64,000 nucleotides of DNA from JAEUMY01 sp033764435 (GTDB taxonomy: Bacteria; Pseudomonadota; Gammaproteobacteria; Burkholderiales; Usitatibacteraceae), in contig JANRIX010000031.1 of NCBI GenBank assembly GCA_033764435.1, forward strand, positions 1 through 64,000, in the 5' to 3' direction. The position numbers and the translations under genes were made by a program. Positions 50,094-57,983 of this stretch are shown in pieces (position 1 is the stretch's first letter; each line of letters starts with the position of its first letter). The notes beneath the pieces were generated by a model that searched no databases, was not told where the DNA came from, and was given only the letters and a program-made list of their open reading frames with translations.

Positions 50094-51761
50094 ATGGAAC
50101 GCATCTGGCTCAAGTCCTACCCTGAAGGGGTGCCCACCGAGATCGATCCCAAGTCCTACGTGTCCATCAAGGACGTGCTGGCCAAGAGCTGTGAACGCTT
50201 CGCGTCCCGGCCCGCCTTCACCTGCATGGACAAGTCGCTGACTTTCGCCGAGGTCGACCGGATGTCCCGGCAGTTCGCTGCCTATCTGCAAAGCCTCGGC
50301 TTGAAGCAAGGAGACCGCGTCGCGGTCATGATGCCCAACATCCTCCAGTATCCGGTGGCGGTATTCGGCATCCTGCGCGCCGGGTTGATCGTGGTGAACA
50401 CCAATCCGCTCTACACTGCCCGCGAGCTGGAACACCAGTTGCACGATTCTGGCGCCAAGGCGGTGGTCATCCTGGTAAACTTCGCGGCCACGTTGGAGCA
50501 GGTGCTGCCGAAGACCGACGTCAAGCATGTCATTACCACCCAACTGGGGGATTTCCTGGGTTTCCCCAAGTCCTTCCTGGTCAACTGGGTCATCAAGCAC
50601 AAGCGCAAGATGGTTCCGGCATGGAACATCCCGCACGCGGTGCCGTTGAAGAAGGCGCTTTCCGTCGGTTCCGGAGTCCCCTACACAGCGCCCACGTTGG
50701 GTCTGGAGGATGTCGCTTTCCTGCAGTACACGGGCGGAACGACCGGGGTGCCAAAGGGTGCCATGCTGACGCACGGCAACATCGTTGCCAATCTGCTCCA
50801 GGTCGGCAGTTGGACGCTGGGTGAACTGAAGGAGGGGCAGGAGGTCGTCATCCAGCCCCTGCCGCTCTATCACATCTTCGCACTCACCTCGAGCCTTGTG
50901 TTCATGAAGCTCGGTGCAGAGAGCGTGCTCATTCCCAATCCGCGCGATATGAACGCCTTCATCGGCGAACTGAAGAAGCGACGCTGGAGTGTGCTGAATG
51001 GCGTCAATACCTTGTTCAACGGCCTGCTCAATCATCCCGAGTTCAAGACCTGCGATTTCAGTGGCCTGAAGCTCACCCTGGGCGGCGGCATGGCAGTGCA
51101 GCGTGCCGTGGCGGAACAATGGAAGCAGGTCACGGGGCATGCACTGATTGAAGCCTACGGCCTGACCGAAACGTCGCCAGGCGCCGTGATCAACCCGATC
51201 ACGCTGAAGGATTTCAATGGCTGCATCGGTCTGCCTTTGCCGTCCACCGTCATCACCATCCGTGATGACGACGAGAAGATCCTCGCCGTAGGCGAAACCG
51301 GCGAGATCTGCATCGCCGGTCCGCAGGTCATGCAGGGTTATTGGCAGCGTCCCGACGAAACCGCAAAAGTCATGACCAAGGATGGCGCATTCAAGTCTGG
51401 CGACATCGGCTTCATGAACGCCGACGGGTATGTGAAGATCGTCGACCGCAAGAAGGACATGATCCTGGTCTCCGGCTTCAACGTGTATCCCAACGAGATC
51501 GAGGACGTGGTCGCTGCCTGCCCTGGCGTGCTTGAGGTGTGCGCGGTGGCGGCAAACGACGAGAAGTCGGGCGAGGTGGTGCGCGTGGTCATCGTGAAGA
51601 AGGACCCGGGGCTCACCAAGGAACAGGTGCTGGAGCATTGCAAGGCGCATCTCACCGGCTACAAGGTGCCCAAGATCATCGAGTTCTGGAGTGCGCTGCC
51701 CAAGACCAACGTGGGCAAGGTGCTGCGGCGTGAGGTGAAAAACATGAAGGCGCCCGCCTGA
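50094..51761 (+). CDS. fadD: Long-chain fatty-acid--CoA ligase
   Basis: Activates free fatty acids to acyl-CoA through acyl-AMP. AMP-binding loop YTGGTTGVPKGAMLTH, EAYGLTETSP, GDIGFMNADGYVKIVDRKKDMI and the terminal catalytic Lys in NVGKVLRRE are present. 555 residues. Start at ATG 50094 (MERIWLKSYPEGVP, a typical FadD N-terminus); an earlier ATG at 49986 lies inside the operator. It supplies acyl-CoA to the reductase and WS/DGAT encoded nearby, or to beta-oxidation. Confidence 0.95.
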   Translation: MERIWLKSYPEGVPTEIDPKSYVSIKDVLAKSCERFASRPAFTCMDKSLTFAEVDRMSRQFAAYLQSLGLKQGDRVAVMMPNILQYPVAVFGILRAGLIVVNTNPLYTARELEHQLHDSGAKAVVILVNFAATLEQVLPKTDVKHVITTQLGDFLGFPKSFLVNWVIKHKRKMVPAWNIPHAVPLKKALSVGSGVPYTAPTLGLEDVAFLQYTGGTTGVPKGAMLTHGNIVANLLQVGSWTLGELKEGQEVVIQPLPLYHIFALTSSLVFMKLGAESVLIPNPRDMNAFIGELKKRRWSVLNGVNTLFNGLLNHPEFKTCDFSGLKLTLGGGMAVQRAVAEQWKQVTGHALIEAYGLTETSPGAVINPITLKDFNGCIGLPLPSTVITIRDDDEKILAVGETGEICIAGPQVMQGYWQRPDETAKVMTKDGAFKSGDIGFMNADGYVKIVDRKKDMILVSGFNVYPNEIEDVVAACPGVLEVCAVAANDEKSGEVVRVVIVKKDPGLTKEQVLEHCKAHLTGYKVPKIIEFWSALPKTNVGKVLRREVKNMKAPA

Positions 51762-51765
51762 ACCT

Positions 51766-51777
51766 GCGAATATTCGC
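51766..51777. repeat. GCGAATATTCGC palindrome after fadD
   Basis: Exact copy 4 bp past the fadD stop, in the 33-bp gap between convergent genes. Confidence 0.95.
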
Positions 51778-51794
51778 GATGGCGATGAGTGCTG

Positions 51795-53411
51795 TCAGCC
51801 GACGGTGGGCTTGCGTTGGCTGACCAGCGCCTCCGCGAGTCGCGTCGCATTGCGGGCAACCATGCCATAGATGGAAAGCTGGGGATTCGCGCCGATGCTG
51901 GTCGGAAAGGCGGAGCCGTCGAACACCCACACGTTCTCCATCTGATGGTGACGGCCATCGCCACGAACCACTGAACTCTTTTCGTCCGCACCCATCGCGC
52001 ACCCGCCCATGACATGCGCGGAGACCACGCGGCATTCCAGCGGCTTCATCGGCAGATCGGCAATGTGCTGTTTGGCCTCCGCCCACGATTTCAGCGGCTT
52101 GCCTTTCTCATGCATGGGCATCACGATCTTCGCGCCGGCAGCGAACTGAATCTCGGCCATGGTGAAGAAGGCGCGGCGCATGCCATCCCAGATGTAGTCG
52201 GAAATGGGGTAGTCCAGCAGCGGACTGCCATCCTTGCGCAGCTTCACCGTGCCGCCGATGCTCTGCGGATGGAAGCCATCGCGCAGCAATGCCAGAACCA
52301 CCTGCAGCTGCGGCAGGCGACGCATCCAGGTTGAGTGTCCCTCCCCGAAGCCCTGCAGCGTGATGCCGGCAAGGATCGGGTGGATCGGTGGCGCTTCCAG
52401 CTTGTAGCCGATCGGCCCGTCCAGCGACAGCGTGTCGAGAAAGTGATCCGAGTAGATGGTCTGCGGGGCGCCGTTGTAGCCTTCGACCTGCGCATTCATG
52501 AGCGCAGCGGATACATTCACCGGATGAAGGAAGGTGCGCTTGCCCAGGGTGCCATGCGGATCTGTTGCCTTGCTGCGCAACAGCAGGCCTGGCGTGTTGA
52601 TGGCGCCGCCGGCCAGCACGAAGTGACGGGCACGAACGGTGATCTTGACGCCGGTCGGGCGGATACCCGCATCGTCCAGCGCAACCGCTTCCAATGCGAC
52701 GGCCTTGTCGTTTGCGAAGGTGAGTTTTTCCGCCCGGGTGCGGTGGAGCAGCCGGGCACCGCGATCCAGCGCCGCTGGCACGGTGGTGACCAGCATTGAC
52801 TGCTTGGCATTGGTTGGGCAGCCGACGCCGCAGTAGCCGAGGTTCCAGCATCCCTTTACATTGCGCTGGATCGCTGCTGCTGGAATACCGAGCGCCGCGC
52901 AGCCGCGCCGCAGGATGTCATTGTTCTCGTTGGGTGGCACCGGCCAGGGCGCGATGGACAGGCGTTCTTCCATCCGCGCGAACCAGGGCGCCATTGCTAC
53001 AGGCGAATATTCGCGCAGACCCCATTGCGATTGCCAATGCTGCAGTGTGGCTTCAGGCGTGCGGAAGCTCGAGGTCCAGTTGACCGTCGTGCTTCCGCCC
53101 ACGCTGCGACCTTGCAGGATGGTGATGGCCTTGTCCTCCGTCTGGCGGCCGGCGGATTCCTGATAGAGCTGGGGATAGGCTTCGCGTTCCAGCATGCGGA
53201 AGTCCGACGAGCTCTTGAGCGGACCTTCCTCGATCATGATGACCTTGAGCCCGGCTGCGGTGAGGATTTCGGCCGACGTGCCGCCGCCCGCGCCGGTACC
53301 AACGATGACGATGTCCGCTTCCAGAGAGAGGTCGGCAGTGAGCCTTGAGCCATCCTGAACGGTCCAGCCGCGGTCCAGGCCGAGGCGGATGGGATCGGGG
53401 AGCTTGGACAT
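51795..53411 (-). CDS. GMC-family FAD oxidoreductase (alcohol dehydrogenase/oxidase type)
   Basis: A 538-residue flavoprotein. FAD-binding VGTGAGGGTSAEILTAAG lies at residues 36-53, then GRSVGGSTTVNWTSSFR, a Cys-rich segment (GCWNLGYCGVGCPTNAK), and the C-terminal active-site His region SAHVMGGCAMG and GANPQLSIYGMVARNA. Similar sequences include long-chain alcohol oxidases. It has no signal peptide, but its start overlaps the stop of a Tat-signal gene upstream, so it may be exported with that partner. Together with the aldehyde dehydrogenase it could oxidise fatty alcohols to acids. Start MSKLPDPIRLG at 53411. Confidence 0.85.
   Translation of the reverse strand: MSKLPDPIRLGLDRGWTVQDGSRLTADLSLEADIVIVGTGAGGGTSAEILTAAGLKVIMIEEGPLKSSSDFRMLEREAYPQLYQESAGRQTEDKAITILQGRSVGGSTTVNWTSSFRTPEATLQHWQSQWGLREYSPVAMAPWFARMEERLSIAPWPVPPNENNDILRRGCAALGIPAAAIQRNVKGCWNLGYCGVGCPTNAKQSMLVTTVPAALDRGARLLHRTRAEKLTFANDKAVALEAVALDDAGIRPTGVKITVRARHFVLAGGAINTPGLLLRSKATDPHGTLGKRTFLHPVNVSAALMNAQVEGYNGAPQTIYSDHFLDTLSLDGPIGYKLEAPPIHPILAGITLQGFGEGHSTWMRRLPQLQVVLALLRDGFHPQSIGGTVKLRKDGSPLLDYPISDYIWDGMRRAFFTMAEIQFAAGAKIVMPMHEKGKPLKSWAEAKQHIADLPMKPLECRVVSAHVMGGCAMGADEKSSVVRGDGRHHQMENVWVFDGSAFPTSIGANPQLSIYGMVARNATRLAEALVSQRKPTVG
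53003..53014. repeat. GCGAATATTCGC palindrome inside the GMC gene
   Basis: Exact copy, minus-strand frame 3 (LREYSPVA). Confidence 0.95.
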
Positions 53412-53941
53412 CAGAGGAGATCCTTGGCCTGGGGCGGCAACGCATAGCCCATCGCGGGCCACGCGAGCGGATTGCCGAACCAGCAAGCCTGCATGAGCTG
53501 CTTCAGGGCCTGAAAGCCGGCGCGGAGCAAAACGAACCGGCTGGTCTGCCAATTCAGCAGGAAGGCGGTGATGTCGGCCTCTCTGGCGCTGGGCCAGGAT
53601 GTCCAGATGCCTGCGACCAGGGCGCGCGAGGGGGCGAACGTGAGGAGCCCCAGCAACTGCTCCACCTCGGCCTGCACTGGCAGGGACATGCCGGCGAGAC
53701 CGCGATCGAAGGCCTCGACCACTTCCTTGAGTGCAGTCTGACGCGCTACCGACTCGGTGGGAATCATGCCAGCGAGAATCACGGGGGCCAGCGCACGGAT
53801 CAGCTCTGCCTGGGCGCTGTTGAGGGCGCGCATGCCTTGCGCGGGCGTGTCGGGCTCATGGTTGAGCCACGCGGCTGCGCCCAGCACGACAGCACCGGTC
53901 ACGCCGACCTGCAGGAAACGGCGGCGACTAATCTTCACCAT
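53411..53941 (-). CDS. Tat-signal small subunit associated with GMC oxidoreductase
   Basis: A 176-residue protein with a twin-arginine signal (KISRRRFLQVGVTGAVVLGAAAWL). The remainder is helical, resembling the small subunit (gluconate 2-dehydrogenase subunit 3 type) that accompanies flavoprotein dehydrogenases. In that family the small subunit carries the Tat signal for the complex. It overlaps the GMC gene by one base and the ALDH gene lies 3 bp upstream, giving an ALDH-Tat-GMC operon. Confidence 0.75.
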   Translation of the reverse strand: MVKISRRRFLQVGVTGAVVLGAAAWLNHEPDTPAQGMRALNSAQAELIRALAPVILAGMIPTESVARQTALKEVVEAFDRGLAGMSLPVQAEVEQLLGLLTFAPSRALVAGIWTSWPSAREADITAFLLNWQTSRFVLLRAGFQALKQLMQACWFGNPLAWPAMGYALPPQAKDLL

Positions 53942-53944
53942 GGA

Positions 53945-55354
53945 TCACCGCGACAGCAGGCGGACCAGCGTCTCGAAGCGCTTGCCGTAGGGAGGGTGGA
54001 ACAGCTTGAGCCCGTTGAACCGGCTTTGCCGAAATACGGGTTTCAATTTGGAAAATGTGTCAAAGCCGAACTTTCCGTGGTAATGCCCCATCCCGCTGGG
54101 TCCGACGCCGCCGAAGGGCAGCGATTCCTGCGAGATGTGCATCAGCGTTTCGTTCACACTCACGCCGCCCGAGATCGTGGAAGACAAGACCTTTTCCACC
54201 GTGTCGTCATCGTGGCTGAACACGTAGAGCGCCAATGGCCGCGGGCGGTCGTTCACGTGGCGGATCGCCTCGTCCAGCGTCGAGTAGCCGATAACGGGGA
54301 GGATGGGGCCGAAGATTTCATCCTGCATGAGCCGGCTTCCGGCTGGCGCGTTCTGCACGACGACGGGTGCCAGCTTGGTCTCATCCGCTGTTGCGTCCGA
54401 GAGTTTGCGAATGTTCGCACCGGCGGCACGGGCTTCCGCCAGCCAGTCGCGCAGACGCGCGCGATGCCGCGGGTTGACGATGGCCGAGTAGTCCGCGCCC
54501 AGATCGGGATAGCGCGTCGCGACATACTGCCGCGCGGCCTCGATGAACGCCTCTTCCTTGCCGCGTGGCAGCAACACGTAGTCCGGTGCGATGCAGGTCT
54601 GGCCGGCGTTCAAGCATTTGCCAAAGAGGATGCGCTCGGCGGCGAGATCGAGGGGGAAATCATCGGCCACGATGGCGGGCGATTTGCCACCCAGCTCCAG
54701 CGTGACGGGCACCAGATTGGCGGCCGCACTCTTCATCACCTCGCGCCCGACTGCGGTGGAACCGGTGAACAGCAGATGATCGAAGGGCAGGGCGGCGAAG
54801 GCGCGGCCCGTTTCGGGACCGCCATTGATCACGACCACGTCACCTTCCGGGAATGCGGTGGCGATCAGGCGGGCAAAGAGTTCGCCCGTGGATGGCGTGA
54901 ATTCCGACATCTTCACCATCACGCGATTGCCCGCGGCCAGCGCGCTGGCCAGCGGTGCCACAGCCAGCAGCAGCGGATAGTTCCACGGCACGATGATGCC
55001 GACCACGCCCAAGGGTTGGGGACGCAGCTCGATACGTGCCGGCATGAACCAGAGCGACGCGAAGCCGCGCTGTGGACGCATCCACGTCTTCAGGTGGCTG
55101 CGGGTGTGCTTGATGCCCTCCAGCGAGGGAAACAGTTCCAGCAGTTGCGTTTCGTGCCGCGAGCGATGGCCAAAGTCACGGCTGATTGCCTCGGACAGCG
55201 TGTCGGCGTTGGCGCGCAGCAGCGCTTCCAGTCGGTCCAGGCGGTCCTTGCGCGCCGCATGGTCCAGCAGCGAGCCGGTCATGCCGCGCAGGCGATCCAG
55301 TTGTTCCTTCAGTGTTGCGGGAGAGATTTCGACGGGCGGGGTATTCAGATTCAA
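53945..55354 (-). CDS. Aldehyde dehydrogenase (coniferyl/fatty aldehyde type)
   Basis: A 469-residue NAD(P)-dependent dehydrogenase without signal peptide. Catalytic Glu lies in TLELGGKSP and catalytic Cys in NAGQTCIAPDYVLLP; nucleotide loop GSTAVGREVM; substrate-side PFGGVGPSGMGHYHGKFGF. The short length and the last block resemble coniferyl-aldehyde and class-3 fatty-aldehyde dehydrogenases. Starts TTG 55354 with no clear ribosome site; an internal ATG at residue 25 is an alternative. It is first in the operon with the GMC pair and is preceded by operator copy C. A one-mismatch palindrome (GCGAATGTTCGC) lies at 54407-54418. Confidence 0.9.
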   Translation of the reverse strand: MNLNTPPVEISPATLKEQLDRLRGMTGSLLDHAARKDRLDRLEALLRANADTLSEAISRDFGHRSRHETQLLELFPSLEGIKHTRSHLKTWMRPQRGFASLWFMPARIELRPQPLGVVGIIVPWNYPLLLAVAPLASALAAGNRVMVKMSEFTPSTGELFARLIATAFPEGDVVVINGGPETGRAFAALPFDHLLFTGSTAVGREVMKSAAANLVPVTLELGGKSPAIVADDFPLDLAAERILFGKCLNAGQTCIAPDYVLLPRGKEEAFIEAARQYVATRYPDLGADYSAIVNPRHRARLRDWLAEARAAGANIRKLSDATADETKLAPVVVQNAPAGSRLMQDEIFGPILPVIGYSTLDEAIRHVNDRPRPLALYVFSHDDDTVEKVLSSTISGGVSVNETLMHISQESLPFGGVGPSGMGHYHGKFGFDTFSKLKPVFRQSRFNGLKLFHPPYGKRFETLVRLLSR

Positions 55355-55441
55355 GGAGACGTTCCAGTCAGGCGATGGTGCGGAAAGATTCGCGATGATG
55401 CGCTGTGCATCAGGGCGACCTCCGGCAGGGTAGAGAATCGC

Positions 55442-55461
55442 ATTAGAGCAAAGCCTCTAAA
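55442..55461 (-). promoter_or_regulatory. Operator-like inverted repeat, copy C
   Basis: On the minus strand TTTAGAG-GCTTTG-CTCTAAT, a near-perfect inverted repeat. Nine bp further downstream is TACCCT (55432-55427), the same geometry as copies A and B, ahead of the ALDH-Tat-GMC operon. Confidence 0.7.
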
Positions 55462-55538
55462 GTCTGCTGCGGCGCAGCATGCGGACTCGCGTATCGTCCG
55501 CGTCTTGTTGTCCAGAGAACCGTCTCCAACTCATTGGC

Positions 55539-56231
55539 ATGTCCCGTCCCCTCGTCCTGCCCCATCTGGAAACGCTCAAGGCGTTGCGCGGCCAGCCATT
55601 GGCCGATGTTGGTTTTGCCGGGCGACTGGAAGAAGTGAAGCGTTGGCAACATGACCGGCTGGCCCGAACCTATGCGGATCTCGTCGCGCACCCTCGCTAC
55701 GCCGAGGCGGCGACGTTCTTTCTTGAGGACCTGTACGGCGCGAAGGACTTCTCCAAGCGCGACGACGAGATGGCGCGCATCTACCCGACCCTGGTTCGTG
55801 TGCTGCCGACATCCGCCGTCGAGACGGTTGATCTTGCGCTGGAGCTGGATGCGCTGGCGGAAGGCTTTGACCAGGACCTCGCCCGCGCGCTGCCGGCGCG
55901 AGGTGCCATCAGCGAGGCCAGCTACGCGGAAGCATTTCGCAAAGTCGGTCGCGAGCCGCAGCGCTATCGGCAGATCGAGCTCGTCAGCGAGGTGGGACAC
56001 CGGCTGGATCTGGTGGTGAAGAAGCCGCTGATCGCTACCACGCTGCGCATGTTGCGCAAGCCCGCACATCTGGCGGGGCTGGGCGACCTGCAGGAGTTTC
56101 TGGAGCATGGCTTTGACGCATTCCGTGCCATGGGCGGCGCGGATGAATTCCTCGGCATCATCAGCCGCCGCGAGACCGAGATCATGCAGCGAATATTCGC
56201 AGGCCACGCCCAGCCGTTCGCCGTTAGCTGA
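55539..56231 (+). CDS. Conserved hypothetical protein with FFLEDLYG motif
   Basis: A 230-residue soluble helical protein. The segment YAEAATFFLEDLYGAKDFSKRDDEMARIYPTL is the kind of strongly conserved block seen in a proteobacterial family without assigned function. It has no signal peptide and no known catalytic motif. Start MSRPLVLPHLE at 55539 is preferred to 55479, which lies closer to the operator. Divergent from the ALDH operon and facing the granule-region gene, so lipid-storage involvement is possible but unproven. Confidence 0.7.
   Translation: MSRPLVLPHLETLKALRGQPLADVGFAGRLEEVKRWQHDRLARTYADLVAHPRYAEAATFFLEDLYGAKDFSKRDDEMARIYPTLVRVLPTSAVETVDLALELDALAEGFDQDLARALPARGAISEASYAEAFRKVGREPQRYRQIELVSEVGHRLDLVVKKPLIATTLRMLRKPAHLAGLGDLQEFLEHGFDAFRAMGGADEFLGIISRRETEIMQRIFAGHAQPFAVS
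56189..56200. repeat. GCGAATATTCGC palindrome near a gene 3' end
   Basis: Exact copy in frame 2 (QRIFAGHA), 10 codons before the stop. Confidence 0.95.
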
Positions 56232-56240
56232 AGGCGACGG

Positions 56241-56636
56241 CTACTTTTTCTTCGCAGCCGGTTTCGCGGCGGTTTTGGCTGTGGCCTTGGGCGCTGCCTT
56301 TGCCGTGGCTTTCGGCGCAGCCTTGGCGGCGGGCGCCTTGGCTGCCTTGGGCGCAGGCGCCTCGTCCAGCACCTTGTCCAGCTGATCGTGGACCGCCTTC
56401 TCGATCGGTCCCTTCATCGCCTTGAGCAGGAAGCCCAGGGTCACGGCCAGATGCATGTCGTGGTCGGTAACGGTCAGCTTGCCGTTCACGCCCGGCCGGT
56501 CGAAGTGCAGGGTGTTGCCCGTCCACTCGCCGGACAGGTTGAACTGCTTGCCCAGCTTTTCCGCCATCTTTTCGGCGGCCGCGCGTGCGCCCTTCAGGCC
56601 CAGATGGTGGGTACGTTTCAGCTCGATGTCGGCCAT
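56241..56636 (-). CDS. Polyhydroxyalkanoic-acid-system (PHA granule region) protein
   Basis: A 131-residue protein matching the PHA_gran_rgn family: MADIELKRTHHLGLKGARAAAEKMAEKLG, then WTGNTLHFDRPGVNGKLTVTDHDMHLAVTLGFLLKAMKGPIEKAV. The last 45 residues are an Ala/Lys/Pro tail (KAPAAKAAPKATAK) added to the usual domain. Family members lie in PHA gene clusters, function unknown. Together with the two phasins it makes three granule proteins here with basic AKP-rich segments. Confidence 0.85.
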   Translation of the reverse strand: MADIELKRTHHLGLKGARAAAEKMAEKLGKQFNLSGEWTGNTLHFDRPGVNGKLTVTDHDMHLAVTLGFLLKAMKGPIEKAVHDQLDKVLDEAPAPKAAKAPAAKAAPKATAKAAPKATAKTAAKPAAKKK

Positions 56637-56787
56637 ACGGTTCTCTCCTCTGCTCGATGTCTTTGTTGTGCGGCGATTATGTCATGGCATGCCGCCATTC
56701 ATCGCGCGTCACGGACATTCGTCGCATGCGGTTGCAGCGGACCGGTGGCGCCGGTAACCTCGCGGCCATCCTCCAGTCCGCCATCCC

Positions 56788-57969
56788 ATGCCTGCCATCT
56801 CCGTCCAGAACCTGGTTCAATCCTTGCGAGCGACCTACGCCAATGTCGAGTCGCGCCAGCTGGCCAAGCTGAGCGACCACGAACGGGCCGAGGTGATGGC
56901 GTTCGACGCGCTCTTGCGCCGTCGCGCAGGTGTCGCTTGGGGAACGTTTTTGCTCATCTGGGCAGTGGGTGCCGCGGCACTCTACGGTTTCCACCCTCGA
57001 CTCACCATTCTCGAATCCGCGCTGCTGTCGCTGACCTTCGTACTCTGCACCGGCTTTGCCCTGGCGTCGCTGTGGTTCGGCCATGGTCGCTACAAGGGGC
57101 CGCTCTATCGTGCAGCGCTGATCATGCTGGTGCTGCCGGTCATCGGCGCGCTGGTCGGGGCGTTCATCGCCCAGATCGTGAAGGATCCAGTCGGCATTCC
57201 CACCTGGGCCTCGACGCATCAGTTTCTGGCCAGCAAGGGGCCCAAGGTGCTCATCGCCGGGCTGGTCGTCGGTTTCATCTACGCCGTGTTCATGGTGAGC
57301 GTCATCCGCTACCGTCGCCAGCAATTGCAGGAACGCAATGCCGAGCTGGAGGAGCGTGCGCGCGAGGAACGGCTGGTCCGGAGTCTCACCGATGCCAAGC
57401 TGAAGCTGATGCAGGCCCAGGTCGAGCCGCACTTCCTGTTCAACACGCTGTCGAGCGTGAAGCAGCTTGCGGAACGCGGCGCACCGGACGCGGCGCAGCT
57501 CACCGGCAATCTCATCACGTTCCTGCGCGCCGGCATGTCCGGCATGCGCGGCGACCAGGCGACGCTAGGTGCAGAGGTCGACATGGCGGCGGCTTACCTC
57601 GCCATCATGAAGACGCGCATGGGCAGCCGCCTTTCATCGGTGATCGATGTGCCGGAGGATCTGCGGGCGTTCCGCATGCCGCCCGCCATGCTGATTTCGC
57701 TGGTGGAAAACGCCATCAAGCATGGCATTGAGCCCAGCCCCAAGGGCGGCGAGATCCGGGTGACCGTGCGCGCCGCGGGCGAGGGCATCGATATCACCGT
57801 GGCCGACACCGGGCTCGGCATGAGCGACATTCCGGGCAGCGGTGTCGGGCTTGCGAATATTCGCGAACGGCTGGCGGCGCTGTTCGGCGACAAGGGGCAG
57901 CTCACCTTGGGCGAGAATCAACCGCACGGATTCGTGGCGTGCATGCATTTGCCGCCGCTTTCAACCTGA
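56788..57969 (+). CDS. LytS/YpdA-type sensor histidine kinase
   Basis: A 393-residue membrane kinase with about four hydrophobic helices (residues 45-170), a coiled coil (RRQQLQERNAELEERAREERLVRS), the His_kinase phosphoacceptor motif QVEPHFLFNTLSS, and an ATP-binding domain with N box VENAIKHGIEP and G box DTGLGMSDIPGSGVGLANIRERL. The last motif contains a palindrome copy but is naturally conserved. Partner is the LytTR regulator 14 bp downstream. Confidence 0.93.
   Translation: MPAISVQNLVQSLRATYANVESRQLAKLSDHERAEVMAFDALLRRRAGVAWGTFLLIWAVGAAALYGFHPRLTILESALLSLTFVLCTGFALASLWFGHGRYKGPLYRAALIMLVLPVIGALVGAFIAQIVKDPVGIPTWASTHQFLASKGPKVLIAGLVVGFIYAVFMVSVIRYRRQQLQERNAELEERAREERLVRSLTDAKLKLMQAQVEPHFLFNTLSSVKQLAERGAPDAAQLTGNLITFLRAGMSGMRGDQATLGAEVDMAAAYLAIMKTRMGSRLSSVIDVPEDLRAFRMPPAMLISLVENAIKHGIEPSPKGGEIRVTVRAAGEGIDITVADTGLGMSDIPGSGVGLANIRERLAALFGDKGQLTLGENQPHGFVACMHLPPLST
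57853..57864. repeat. GCGAATATTCGC palindrome in the kinase G2 box
   Basis: Exact copy read as ANIR (GLANIRERL). The next exact copy is 6 kb away. Confidence 0.95.
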
Positions 57970-57983
57970 CAAGGGACACGACA

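Noticed and set aside
53345..55654. A 769-codon open frame on the plus strand
   Set aside because: It is antisense to the GMC, Tat and ALDH genes, which have clear catalytic motifs; the frame is a composition artefact.
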